A stretch of 64,000 nucleotides of DNA, from the NCBI GenBank assembly GCA_025175895.1, contig CM046003.1:50524335-50588334 (forward strand), read 5' to 3'. Positions 1 to 11,242 of the stretch are shown piece by piece (the stretch's first letter is position 1; each line of letters opens with the position of its first letter). This DNA comes from Wurfbainia villosa. Its lineage: Eukaryota; Streptophyta; Magnoliopsida; Zingiberales; Zingiberaceae. The notes under the pieces are model-generated. The model searched no databases and had not been told where the DNA came from. It saw only the letters and a list, made by a program, of their open reading frames with translations. The position numbers and the translations under genes were made by a program.

Positions 1-2224
1 CTTTTCAGAACTTCTTCATAACTGGTAGGCTTCTCATCATCAATGAGAACACGTCGTTCGATTCACTTACGAGAAATCCATATCTCTCAGAAATGTTGCG
101 TGTTCTACCAGATCTACGAAGATGTGGTGTCTCAATAGGTCCAGCTGATGGCTCATCACTATGAGTTATCAGTTGTGGTGCTTCATCAGGTATCTCATCA
201 ATGTCTATTTGAGTCTCTCGATTCTCCTCAAGTTCAACGACACTCCCACTGTTTTCTTACAAGAGAAACTCTTTCTTTAGAAACACAGCATACCTTGAAA
301 CAAATACCTTTTGTTCCACAGGATGATAGAATTGGTAACCCCTTGTTTCCTTAGGGTATCTAATAAATAGACATTTATCAAACTTAGCACCAAATTTGTC
401 TGATATAGTCCGCTTCACATAAGCAGGATAACCCCATATCTTCAAGTAAGATATATGAGGTTTCTTACTATTCCATATCTCATATGGAGTAGTGGAGACT
501 ACCTTTGTTGGCATTCTGTTTAGCAAGTAAACAACTGTCTAAAGTGCATAGCCCCAAAAGGACTTGGGAAGATTCGCGTGATTCATCATTGACCTGACCA
601 TGTCCAATAAGGTCCGGTTTCACCTCTCAGATACACCATTAAGTTATGATGTATACGGTGGAGTCCATTGAGATAATATACCATTGCCCCTCAGATAATC
701 TAGAACCTCTTGACTCAAGTATTCACCACCTCGATCCGATCGAAGAATTTTAATACTCTTGCCAAGTTGTTTCTCTACTTCATTTCTAAATTTTTTGAAC
801 CTTTCAAAAGATTCAGACTTTTGTTTCATCAAGAACACATATCCAAATCGTGAGTGATCATCGATGAAGGTAATGAAGTAGCTATAACCTCCTAGAGCTT
901 GAGTTGACATAGGTCCACATACATCAGTATGTATTAGACCAAGCAACTCACCCATAGGTTCACCTTTTCCAGTAAAAGGTAACTTGGTCATCTTGCCTTT
1001 TAAGCATGATTTGCATGTATCGTATGAATCTAATTTAAATGATTCCAGAATTCCATATCGGTGTAATTCGGACATGCGTTTCTTGCTCACATGGCCAAGA
1101 CGACAATGTCACATGTAGGAGTCTAATTGATTATCTTTTCAAGCATGCTTGTTGCTCGCTTCGATATTTAAAATGTCACTGGATACGTCCAACGTATAAA
1201 TACCATTGCTTAAAGTTCCAGTCTCATAAAGAACATCATTCAAAGTTATGTAACAATAATTGTTACTAAAAGTTAAATGGTACCCATTTCTATTTAAACA
1301 AGAAATAGAAATAATGTTCTTTATCAACGAAGGAACATAAAAGCAATTGTACAGTTCTAAGACAAGTCCTGTAGGGAGTTTTAACAAATATGTTCCGATG
1401 GTGAGTGCAACAACCTTTGCTCCATTACCAACAACTAAATTTGACTCTCCCTTGATGAGTCTTCTTCTATTTCTTAGCCCATGTATGCCATTACATATAT
1501 GTGAGTCACACCCAATATCCAATACCCAAGTGTCTAAGGAAATAGAATGACAATCAATAACGAAGATATCTGAAGAAGATGGGGCATCTGATGTCTTATT
1601 CTTCTTCACGGACTCAAGATAAATCTTGCAGTTTCTTCGCTAATGGCCCTCCTTGCCATAATGATGGCAAGTGCCTTTTTGAGCTGGTTATGCCTTTTTA
1701 GCCTTTTTCTTCTTCCCCTTCTGTTGTTCCTTTGACTTCCTCTTAGAACCTTTCTTCGAGGAATCAAGTAACAGCACTGTCCCCTGCTCATGCTTCTTAG
1801 AAGGCTCCACAGTCTTCATCTTATTGAGCAGTACCACAGATTAACCTTCTTGCATCTCATAGGTGAAGAGGAGCTTGGAGACTTCGAACCTTTCGAATCT
1901 CACTTGCTCATCAAACAACTCATAAAGATGAAGGACTATGGTATGAGCATCCATATGCTCATGCTACTTCCGTAGCTCGGGTACTATCACAGCTAGCATG
2001 ATGCAACTCACTTGCTCAGAATCACTCACATGTTTCTGATGGGCCAACAATTGGTCCGGTGTTGCATCATCACTAGGACGGGCGGGAAGAGACGCTTCGA
2101 GGACATACTCAAGCTTTTCCGCCTTGAGAACAATTTTCAAGTTTCTAAGCCAGTCTAAGAAGTTCGGCCCAGTCAATTTATTTGAATCTAAAATAGAGCA
2201 CAAATTCAAAAATACCATGATCAA
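1..2224 (-). pseudogene. Copia gag-pol remnant, left copy of tandem element E
   Basis: This is the 5' part of a Copia polyprotein on the minus strand: gag from about 2224 down, then protease, integrase and the start of the RT region at the window edge. The gag start shows the SNKLTGPNFLDWLRNL motif typical of Tork/Angela-type Copia gag. Between about 1609 and 1139 lies the protease/pre-integrase part with VLDIGCDSHIC, where the usual DTG has become DIG. Integrase follows at 1090-644 with HTDVCGP and RSDRGGEY. The zinc knuckle near 1650 is broken because cysteines read as Tyr. Gag carries an internal deletion near 1830-1870 and a TAA near 1697; the right copy of E (30049-32432) has both lesions. 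Many further stops and frame changes make it non-coding. RT, RNase H and the distal LTR would lie beyond the left edge. Confidence 0.9.
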
Positions 2225-2645
2225 TCGATTAACCTAGAAATACAAATCAAGCATATATGAGAAAATGATTTTAAAATGCATCAACATACATTTATAAATT
2301 CCATTCATTTTTCGAATTTTAAAAACCTCAAAATCACTTCGGGATATCATATGTCCATCTCCGAATAGGCTAATATCCAACATAGATATTAACAACCTTG
2401 GAGAGAGTCCAACAAGCCATTCAGAGCTATGATGGTAGGTATCAAGTATACTGATTGCATATCACATATATGCAACTATCACAATGTGCTATCAACTAAT
2501 TGATGTTCACACATACATCGGGTTGTTAACCCTTTAACAAGTATGCATCATATACATAGCAACCAACTTCACCTCCCTTCACATCGACCTTGGAGAGAGT
2601 CCAACAAGCCGATGCTCCAGGTTAAAACAACCCATTAATCAAGAA
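2225..2645 (-). other. Untranslated leader of E, left copy, distal part
   Basis: Non-coding leader between primer-binding site and gag of element E, read on the minus strand. It holds two copies of the 19-bp motif CTTGGAGAGAGTCCAACAA (2397-2415 and 2589-2607). The same tract is found uninterrupted at 32433-32859 in the right copy. No gene is visible. Confidence 0.85.
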
Positions 2646-2650
2646 ATAGT
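2646..2650. repeat. Target-site duplication ATAGT, left
   Basis: Five bases ATAGT directly before the TR-GAG 5' LTR, repeated at 8183-8187 directly after its 3' LTR. The unoccupied site is present once at 32860-32864 in the paralogous leader. Confidence 0.95.
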
Positions 2651-3851
2651 TGTTAGGGCAATCTCTTGCCATGATAAGGTTTTGATGTGTGTGGAAAAGG
2701 GTTTAAGTTAGGATGATATTGTTATTTGATATGTGCGTTGGAGTCTTGCAGGACTTAGTAATTCGCACATGGAGCCTTGGCGGGTTCACCCTCACAACCT
2801 TGGTCCTTGAGTCGGTGAAGGATGACTTTGCGAAAGTCGTGCGCTTGGAGCATCCAAGGGACCGCCGGACGAGATGACTTGAAGTGAAGCCAAGGAAGCA
2901 GACTTCGGAGGCAAGAGATGCGAAGGAGCATTGCAGAGCCGTGCGCCTGATCGAGGACGTGGTGAACGAAGAGAGCTTGAGGCGAGGGAGTGAGATGAGA
3001 GAATGAGTGAAATGTAAGTAGCTCATTAATGACCGAGTGTCGGAGACTTGACCGCAAGGGTTAAGGTTTACCCGATCACGGAAGCTCAAACTTATGTTAA
3101 GTCCACCGATCGCTGGTAATGGCGCCGATCGCTCTGAGTCGAGTGTGTTCCACTGGTATCCGACTGATGGGTTTATGCCCAGCTGTCGACTGCCAGGGAA
3201 TGGCAATGATCGCCAAAGGATGTCGCGCACAGAATCGGCTCGTAGTCGACTAGGCGCGACTACGGAGAAGCTGATCGTGATGAGGTCCATCAGTCGACTG
3301 CCAAGTGTTTCGTTGGACTACAACGGTCGGGATCCGACGTGTTCGGAGGCCATTGGAGTGGCGACAGTCGACTGCCAAGGGCAGCAGTCGACTGGTGGCG
3401 ACCAACGGGAAGAAACCAGCCCTCTCTATAAAAAGAGAGGGTGTGGAGCTTTGGGAGGTAAATGCTTAAGTTCTAAACGACCATCCAAGTGCTCCACAAG
3501 ATTCAAACTCCTTCTCTTAGCTTTCTTTCACATCTATTGTAAAAGAAGGAGTGTGCTTGATTTGTAAAGGTTACCTCCACCTAGCTTGGTGCAAAGGAGA
3601 GACCAATAGTGATTGGCTTTGAAGGAGTGATTCACCTCGGACGAATCAGGATCGTGGATTAGCGGTGTAGCCGTGAACCACGTTACATCTTCTTTGTTAG
3701 CGTTTGTATTTTCGTTTATTGCTTTGTCTTTATTGTTTATGCTTCCGCTTGCGCTAACGATTGTGTAGACGAGCAAACGAATGAGAGAATTCCGACATCC
3801 ATCATAAGAGGGCTATTCACCCCCCTCTAGCCGGCCAATCGACCCCCAACA
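2651..3851 (+). repeat. 5' LTR of the TR-GAG element
   Basis: Begins TGTTAGGGCAATCTC and ends CCCCCAACA. A likely U3 promoter region holds GTCGACTG palindromes (CAGTCGACTG at 3291, 3365 and 3385) upstream of a TATA box in CTCTCTATAAAAAGAGAG near 3421-3440. It matches the 3' LTR except for dense mismatch clusters around 2880-3000 and 3090-3290. Confidence 0.95.
3422..3440 (+). promoter_or_regulatory. Putative LTR promoter TATA box inside an inverted repeat
   Basis: TATAAAAA flanked by CTCTC and GAGAG arms, just downstream of three CAGTCGACTG palindromes. The same arrangement is at about 7755-7773 in the 3' LTR. Transcription start would be some 30 bp downstream; that is inferred. Confidence 0.6.
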
Positions 3852-3853
3852 AG

Positions 3854-3866
3854 TGGTATCAGAGCT
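3854..3866 (+). other. Primer-binding site, TR-GAG element
   Basis: TGGTATCAGAGCT starts two bases after the 5' LTR. It matches the plant initiator tRNA-Met complement except at the last base. Confidence 0.92.
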
Positions 3867-3913
3867 AAGGAAAGCTTGTCGAGGACTAACCGCCACAACA
3901 AGCAACATTCAAA

Positions 3914-5653
3914 ATGGTCGGCTCCAACATTCATCCACCGAAGTTTGAAGGAGAATTCGCTTGGTGGAAGAAGCGAATGGAGGTATTTTTCGAAACGGAT
4001 TTTGATATTATGATTACAATGGAATCCGGTTTCGTTTTGCCTAGGGATGAAGAGGGGAAGCCAATAGAAAAGTCAAGATGGACCAAGAGGCAAAGAGAGG
4101 AGCACCTTGCAAACTCAAAAGCCAAGCACCATCTATACAATGTGCTTCCTCAACAAGAAATAAATAGAATTGGAGAATGCCTAAGTGCCAAGGAGATGTG
4201 GGAGAAGCTAGTAGAGCTTCATGAAGGCACTTCGGAGGCAAAGCTAGCAAGAAGAGACCTCCTCCGCTCCCAACTTTCAAATATCAAGCTTGAAAAGGGA
4301 GAAAAGGTAACTTCCTTACATTCTAGGTTTAAGGAAATTTTGATTGGACTAACAAGTGTAGGTGAAAGGCTCTCCAACCGGGATATGGTAATGAAGGCCA
4401 TAGATGCCTTTCCCCGGTCCTCAAAGTGGAGCTCCATGGTGGACTCATTCTACATCTCCAAGAATTTAGAAGTAAGCACCTTGGAGGAATTCTTCTCAAC
4501 CATGGAGCTTCATGAAACAAGACTTGAAGGAATACAAGAAGAGCCTAGAATCCAACCTTCAAGAGGAGTAGCATTCTTGGCAAACAAGGGGAAGAAGAAG
4601 ATAGAGATTCCCTCCTCCGATGATGATGAAGCGTCTTCCTCCTCTTCCATGGATAGCACGGAAGAAGCATATATGGTAAGGAGGGTAAGACATGCTTTAA
4701 AAGGTTTTCGATTTAATAAATCCAATGATAGGAGTAGAAGATCAAGGGGGAAAGTCATATGCTACAATTGCCAAGGAGAGGGACATATAAGGGATAATTG
4801 TCCCCTCTTGAACAAAAGCAAGGAGGAGAAGAGAAAGAAAGAAGAAAAGAAGAAGAAAAAGGGTAGCAAGAAGAAAAAGGAAGAAGAAAAGAAGGCAAAG
4901 GAAAAGGGGAAGGCCAAAGCATTCAAGGCCAAGACATGGGATGACCCTTCCTCATCCTCTTCATCATCATCGAAAGAGGAGAATGCTTTTGTCACCAATT
5001 TGACCTTAATGGCCTTTGATGACTTGGATTGCTCCTCCACCGAAAATGAAGAATCAAGCACAAGTGGAGAGAGCTCATGTGAAGGGGGAGCCTCATCTAC
5101 ATCCTCATCCGAAGAAGAAGAAGAGGACATGGAGACTATGGTAACAAATCTAACTCCTAAGAAAATAGTTTCCATGGTCTCTAGATTAACTAGGGATTTA
5201 TTTAGAGCTAAGAAGAAGAATAAGAGCATGCTAGATCAAATTAAGGATCTAGAAAATAAACTAGAAAAAGCATGCTTAAATGAAAATGAAAATATTTCTT
5301 CTAGCTTAAATGATGCATGCTCACATGAATATATGTCATTTAATGTTAATGATGCATGCATGGATGAAAATAGGGCTTTAAGGGAAAAGGTAGACTATTT
5401 GACAAAAGCCCTAGAAAAATTCACAATTGGCTCCAACACATTGAATATGATAATTGGGAGCCAAAGGGCAAGTTTTAATAAGAAAGGCCTAGGTTATAAA
5501 GAAAAGAAAAATGAAAAGGTTTATAAATGCCTAATTGCTAGGGGACAAGATAAAAAGAAGGTAATAGCTAGGAAATGGATCCCCAAGGAGTATCTTGTGA
5601 ACCTCATAGGAAAGAATTTGTATTGGGTTCCAAAATCCATCCTTAAGGGTTAG
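3914..5653 (+). CDS. gag: Intact Copia/Sirevirus-like Gag polyprotein, 579 aa
   Basis: Nucleocapsid precursor that would form the retrotransposon particle in the cytoplasm. The ATG lies 47 bp after the primer-binding site and the frame is open for 579 codons. Residues about 5-60 hold the N-terminal PPKFEGEFAWWKKRMEVF block, and about 60-210 a UBN2/gag-like helical domain. A complete CCHC knuckle (CYNCQGEGHIRDNC) lies at about 283-296. It is followed by a Lys/Glu tract (about 302-340), acidic Ser-rich segments (about 345-410) and a probable coiled coil (about 425-515). The C-terminus carries a WIPKEYL...LYWVPKSILKG linker like the one joining Gag to protease in Sireviruses, and then stops. This is the only long undamaged frame in the window. 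Whether it is expressed is unknown. Confidence 0.9.
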   Translation: MVGSNIHPPKFEGEFAWWKKRMEVFFETDFDIMITMESGFVLPRDEEGKPIEKSRWTKRQREEHLANSKAKHHLYNVLPQQEINRIGECLSAKEMWEKLVELHEGTSEAKLARRDLLRSQLSNIKLEKGEKVTSLHSRFKEILIGLTSVGERLSNRDMVMKAIDAFPRSSKWSSMVDSFYISKNLEVSTLEEFFSTMELHETRLEGIQEEPRIQPSRGVAFLANKGKKKIEIPSSDDDEASSSSSMDSTEEAYMVRRVRHALKGFRFNKSNDRSRRSRGKVICYNCQGEGHIRDNCPLLNKSKEEKRKKEEKKKKKGSKKKKEEEKKAKEKGKAKAFKAKTWDDPSSSSSSSSKEENAFVTNLTLMAFDDLDCSSTENEESSTSGESSCEGGASSTSSSEEEEEDMETMVTNLTPKKIVSMVSRLTRDLFRAKKKNKSMLDQIKDLENKLEKACLNENENISSSLNDACSHEYMSFNVNDACMDENRALREKVDYLTKALEKFTIGSNTLNMIIGSQRASFNKKGLGYKEKKNEKVYKCLIARGQDKKKVIARKWIPKEYLVNLIGKNLYWVPKSILKG

Positions 5654-6957
5654 AAAACCCCTAGGGTAGTCAACCATATGCAATTGACCTATATTATATT
5701 TTGGTTGACTTAGGATGGCGGGACAACATTTTTAACTAGTGTTAGGTGATGATAACATGCCTATAAATAGTTAATAATGCTTAAATCATGATAATTAATG
5801 TAATTGCTATGTATGTTTGCAATCATGATTTATGATTTTGAAATTTGGCACGTCATCATGAGAAATAGGGTTAAATCATGCTTCAGGTGATAATTTGTTT
5901 ATTATCATGACATAATACCTAATGCATGATAACAATTCAATGAATACATGTGTTTCATGATCATAATGTAGAATTAATTGATATATGCCTTTATGATCAT
6001 GAGGATTGTTAGGTTGATACTTAACCTTGATAGAATTGTATGAATATAATGGTTAAGTATATACAAATACCCCCTAGGATGCATCTCACACTCACTATAG
6101 GCTACTTTGATTGAAAACTTAGCATGGGTGAGATGTTAGGATGATACAAATGTCCACTAATACCTATGGCATTTAGATGGTCATTTAAGGTATCAAAATA
6201 GCAATAATAGACCAATCATGGGGAAGACTTATGTTTAATTCATAGACATATTTCCCAAAGATCATGGTTGGATATTTCATATGTTTTTAAAACAATTTCT
6301 TACCCTAAAATATATGTATTCATGTTTTGAAACAATTGGATGCAAAACTAGGTAGTTAACTTGATACTAGAATGATCAAAAACCTAGTGGTTTTTAAAGC
6401 TTTTGGATTTTTGGCAAAAACAAAAAAATCTAATGAATTTTCATGAAAACCTATTTTTCATTAATAGATATACTTAAAATAAATATGTTCCTCAAATTTC
6501 ATGATTTTTTGAATTTTCTGGAATTTTTAATGCATTTCTGAAATTCGCCCAGAAAATCAGAATTTCAGAATCCATTGTGCGGTCATTGCCATCTTGATAG
6601 CTAATGATCATTGCTCACTAAAAACAGCCCAATATTTCCTGATTTCAGATTTTAATCATGTTTTTGGTGTTCTCTTTCTATTAGACCTGATGCCATGAGT
6701 TTATAAATTAGGTTTAATCTTTTTGATGGTGTCAAAGGGGGAGAAATGTATGTTTAAGTAACGGGGAATATATTTTGGGGGAGAAATGATTATGCTTATG
6801 ATAGGGGGAGAAAATTTTTATGGAGAGTTCCATGGATTAAGGGGGAGTTGCATGTTGCTATATCATGTTTGTGTTTACATGCCTTCTTACCTTAGAATTT
6901 TCATCAAATGTTTTTACCTAACTTAAACGGATTGCCACACATCAAAAAGGGGGAGAT
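5654..6957 (+). other. Non-coding internal region of the TR-GAG with serial polypurine boxes
   Basis: AT-rich tract where pol would be expected; no pol motif in any frame. Near its end GGGGGAG occurs at about 6737, 6777, 6804, 6841 and 6949, the last (AAAAAGGGGGAGATTG) abutting the 3' LTR and acting as the likely polypurine tract. Multiple polypurine boxes before the 3' LTR are a known Sirevirus trait. Confidence 0.85.
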
Positions 6958-8182
6958 TGTTAGGGCAATCTCTTGCCATGATAAGGTTTTGATGTGTGTG
7001 GCAAAGGGTTTAAGTTAGGATGATATTGTTATTTGATATGTGCGTTGGAGTCTTGCAGGACTTAGTAATTCGCACATGGAGCCTTGGCGGGTTCACCCTC
7101 ACAACCTCGGTCCTTGAGTCGGTGAAGGATGACTTTGCGGAAGCCGTGCGCTTGGAGCATCCAAGGGACCGCCGGACGAGATGACTTGAAGTGAAGCGAA
7201 AGCGATTTGGAGGCAAGAGGCGCGAAGGAGCATTGCAGTCGTGCGTCGATCTTTGAGGGGACGTGGCCGTGAGCGAAGAGAGCTTCGGCGAGGGACTTCG
7301 AGTGAGATGAGAGAATGAGTGAAATGTAAGTAGCTCATTAGGTGAACTTGGCCGAATGGCTGAGTGTCGGAGACTTGACCGCAAGGGTTAAGGTTTACCC
7401 GACCGTCGGAAGCTCAAACTTATGTTAAGTTTGAGTTTCACCTGACCGATCATTGCCGGTAATGGCGATCGCTCGAGTCGAGTGTGTTCAATCGGTATCG
7501 GTGATGGGTTTATGCCCGTGATGGCTATGGAATGGCGATCGACTTCGAGAGGATGTCACGAATCGCGAGCAGCTCCGTAGGAGCGATCGACTACGAGTGA
7601 TGGTCGTGACGGTGAGGTCCATCAGTCGACTGCCAAGTGTTCCATTGGACTACAACGGTCGGGATCCAACGTGTTCGGAGACCGTTGGAGTGGCGACAGT
7701 CGACTGCCAAGGGCAGCAGTCGACTGGTGGCGGCCAACGGGAAGAAATCAGCACTCTCTATAAAAAGAGAGGGTGTGGAGCTTTGGGAGGTAAATGCTTA
7801 AGTTCTAAACGACCATCCAAGTGCTACACAATATTCAAACTCCTTCTCTTAGCTTTCTTTCACATCTATTGTAAAAGAAGGAGTGTGCTTGATTTGTAAA
7901 GGTTACCTCCACCTAGCTTGGTGCAAAGGAGAGACCAATAGTGATTGGCTTTGAAGGAGTGATTCACCTCGGACGAATCAGGATCGTGGATTAGCGGTGT
8001 AGCCGTGAACCACGTTACATCTTCTTTGTTAGCATTTGTATTTTCGTTTATTGCTTTGTCTTTATTGTTTATGCTTCCGCTTGCGCTAACGATTGTGTAG
8101 ACGAGCAAACGAACGAGAGAATTCCGACATCCATCGTAAGAGGGCTATTCACCCCCTCTAGCCGACCAATCGACCCCCAACA
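6958..8182 (+). repeat. 3' LTR of the TR-GAG element
   Basis: Same ends as the 5' LTR (TGTTAGGG...CAACA), about 1225 bp. CAGTCGACTG palindromes are at 7623, 7697 and 7717. Long tracts are nearly identical to the 5' LTR, but about 7200-7330 and 7440-7610 differ densely. Confidence 0.95.
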
Positions 8183-8187
8183 ATAGT
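8183..8187. repeat. Target-site duplication ATAGT, right
   Basis: Pairs with ATAGT at 2646-2650. Confidence 0.95.
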
Positions 8188-9029
8188 TTTAATATGGTTA
8201 GAGCGCATTCAATCAATTAGCCCGGCTTGGAGAGAGTCCAACAACCAAAGCTAACGATTGACCTCTGACTCTTACCATATTAGTATTAAACTATTCCATG
8301 GTTTGAACATGTTCAGGTTCGAGCCGGGCTTGGAGAGAGTCCAACAACCCAAACAAAAAATAGAACTCTGGTTCTAACCATATTAATGGAATGTGTAGAC
8401 TTTAATATTGTGTAAGGGTTTTAATGTCTCATTCTCTTTGCATGCAAATAACTATTATCTATATGACATGACATACATCTACATGTCACAACAAGCATGA
8501 CATAATGATATGCATCTAATGCAATTACATGACATACAATTATGACATGTACAAAATTTCCTTTAATGTCATAACTATTTATGGAAATAAAATGTGTTTG
8601 AGATTTGATTATCCAAATCAAATCATAATTAAATTAGGAAATAAATTTCCAAATATAATCAAATATTTTATTTATGGAAGGTCTCAATTAAAGAAAGTCA
8701 ATTTTAATTTAGGAAATAAATTTCCTAAATTGTCAAAATTATTTATGGAAATTAAAATATATTTTAGATTTGATTTCCCAAATCAAATCATGATTAAATT
8801 AGGAAACAAATTTCCAAATCTAATCACATATTTTATTTATGGAAAGTATTAATTTCTATAAATACTTCTAAACTTTGCAAAAGTATAAGATTTCCATAAA
8901 TACTTCTATACTTTCTAAAATTAGAAAATTTCCATAAATACTTCTAAACTTTCTAAAAGTAAATTTTTTTCATAAATACAATTATAACTATCGCAAAATA
9001 ATTTTACAAATATGTCGAAACACAACCTG
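8188..9029 (-). other. Leader of E, left copy, proximal part with AT-rich tandem repeats
   Basis: Continuation of the E leader. It holds two more copies of CTTGGAGAGAGTCCAACAA (8226-8244 and 8329-8347). A diverged duplication of about 166 bp starts near 8601 and 8767, and an AT-rich array of about 40-bp units (TTTCCATAAATACTTCTA) spans about 8849-8980. Short open frames here come from the repeats. Confidence 0.85.
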
Positions 9030-9042
9030 GGCTCTGATACTA
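9030..9042 (-). other. Primer-binding site of E, left copy
   Basis: The minus strand reads AGTATCAGAGCC immediately inside the LTR, a slightly altered match to the initiator tRNA-Met complement. Its position right after an LTR that also serves as the 3' LTR of the right copy shows the tandem arrangement. Confidence 0.82.
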
Positions 9043-9043
9043 C

Positions 9044-11242
9044 TGTTGGGTTTTCGGCACCATGACGAGTGTGTGTTCGAACATATTTCGTAAACATGTG
9101 CACAGTGGAAGAATTAAAAAACAATAAATCTAATTTATTACAACACGCACCACATGCATGCAAAGTACAACATATGTAGATATAATCGAAATTACAAATT
9201 TTACAATAAAAGAAAATTACACTAGTTATACCTAATGTATCTCATGCAGCGAGAATGACATCAACCGGAACGACTCTCACTAGAATCGCCTCTATCCGTA
9301 TCCACGTCGAGTATCGTCGAGATGGCTTCACAAATCCACGAGTCTCATCTTCACAAAAGTCACTAGCCTCGAGTCGAAGACAATGTGATCCGAGAGATGA
9401 TCACAATCCGAATAAAAAATTCGGATCCAAAAATTGAGTTTCGCAAACTCGCTTCTCGGAAGCGGTTTTCGTCAATCGATTGACGAAAACTCAACCCTCC
9501 ACCTATGAGTATTGCTAGAGAACCAATCCCTGGCAAATAGGTCACTATCGGAGCGCAAAACGCCGACCAAACGACCTCTCTACGAAAAGGAGAACAAGCT
9601 GTCCAGAATCTGGACAGCTTGTTTGGTGAAAGATATGGCCGGCCAATCAATGGTCGGCTGCTCCTTGCTCGCCGGTGGCCAATGGAGGATGGTCGGAGGA
9701 GTCGCTGGCGGTTGGTGGGTGGCCGGCAGCGAGGAGAAGGCAGCAATAAAGTTGGGCGACAACCAACTTGGGCGGCTAGAGCAAGGAAGAAGAGGAGAAG
9801 GTGGCTAGGGTTTCCAATATATTCTCCACGAAAAACCCTTAAACCATGTTTTATAGAGAACACATTCTCCTAATGGTTATTGGTTCATAACTAAAACCCG
9901 TTAACCCGCCCAATAACTTAAGTTAAAATAAACCAAACCGCATTGGTCTATTTTAAGTTAAAATGAACCGAACCAACTTTGGTTCATTCGTTTAAAACAA
10001 ACCAAACCACTTTGGTTTATTTTCCACCATTGGTTTAGAAGCAAAACAATTTGGTTCATCCATCATGTCTTCATAAGACTTAGCCCATCCATGCTTCCGT
10101 TGCAACTGAAACGATTTCATGCTCGCTCCTTGTTTGGTCTAACCAAACCTAATTTCTCTCAATCTGAGAATCTCATTCACAAGCTTGTTTTAAATCCTTT
10201 GGATTACGCTCGTTGTGCGTGTGACCAAATAGGTTCCCAGTTTATGTTGGTCATCTATAATTAACCATTAATTATAGAACGATCATGAGTGACACCTAAT
10301 AGTACATCATGATCCCCAATTAATCGGAAAATCAACGGTTGATTACAGAAGCATTTTTGAAACCCTTCAGCAGCTACAATGAATCGTGCCCCGTTCCCTT
10401 TACGCATCTTATACCCACTTGGTTCAGGACATGGTCTATCGTGTTAGTCCCCACTAGGTCGACTACGTCACACCTAGCCCAAGTATCATTTTCTCGTCCT
10501 ACGGATTCTAGTTACTGCACATGTATCCAAGAGTACCTTACTCTAAACATGTAATGCTTTGGCCAAAGACTTTAGTAATAATCCGACGAGAGACCATGGG
10601 TATACATCTTCTTGCAAGGAGTGATGAATCCTTTATAGGTTATTCAAACACCTTCGGGCATTTCGACTTATACCCAATCATCCCGGGTCCACATCTCCTT
10701 AGAGATGTTTGCTTAAGATGTCAAAGCATAAGTCTTCATGATCAAGATGACTTGAATACCGCAAGTCAAAGGAACATCGCACTTAAGCTACATTAAGAAC
10801 TTCATTGGCATATCTTTATATGCAGAGAACCATATGAAGTCTTACAGCTGGTCACTCCAATGAACTAGTTACCATAACCAGCATCCACGATTAACTCTGG
10901 ACATCACAATGTTTCCAGCCAATGAGAATCAGTTGCTTGGATACAACAAGGATTATACCTCGTGCTAGTCTCGACAAAATTAATGGTGTCCAAATCCATC
11001 AATTTATCGACTAGGGATTATTCCAATACATCACAATTACGCTTGTAGAGATACTCACTAGTTGTGATCCAATCACAAAATCTCTTATGTTGTTAATCGT
11101 ATTGTGAATATTCAGTAAATGTGTTTAAGATCTAATTAAATACATGAAAACATGTATACTCAAATAGTGAATCTTCATTTATCATATAAATAGTTCAAAC
11201 ATAAGACGATTGCCTTAGGATATCTCTCATATATTACTAACA
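9044..11242 (-). repeat. Shared central LTR of tandem element E
   Basis: 2.2-kb LTR on the minus strand, beginning TGTTAGTAATATA at 11242 and ending CCCAACA at 9044. A polypurine tract and RNase H remnant lie upstream (to the right), a primer-binding site and gag downstream (to the left). It therefore acts at once as 3' LTR of the right copy and 5' LTR of the left copy. The matching outer LTR is 33710-35901. It contains a near-perfect 31-bp palindrome at 9593-9623 and a GC-richer segment around 9250-9830. Confidence 0.92.

Larger units (their letters stand above)
2651..8182 (+). mobile_element. Gag-only Sirevirus-like LTR retrotransposon (TR-GAG type)
   Basis: A structurally complete 5.5-kb element: LTRs of about 1.2 kb starting TGTTAGGG and ending CAACA, a primer-binding site matching initiator tRNA-Met, one long gag frame, about 1.3 kb of non-coding internal DNA, several polypurine boxes and a 5-bp target duplication. 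Protease, integrase, RT and RNase H are all absent, not merely mutated. This is the layout described for terminal-repeat retrotransposons with a gag domain (TR-GAG). It would need pol proteins from an autonomous Sirevirus. It lies inside the leader of minus-strand element E, whose other copy preserves the empty site. Confidence 0.93.

Noticed and set aside
3291..3394. GTCGAC (SalI) sites as cloning-vector remains
   Set aside because: The motif is embedded in LTRs of several copies with normal flanks and no vector sequence.
3854..3866. tRNA gene suggested by TGGTATCAGAGC matches
   Set aside because: Only the 12-13-bp tRNA complement is present each time, next to an LTR; these are primer-binding sites.
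4041..5229. Antisense frames opposite gag, some with hydrophobic stretches
   Set aside because: Shadows of the Lys/Glu-rich and Ser-rich gag coding strand.
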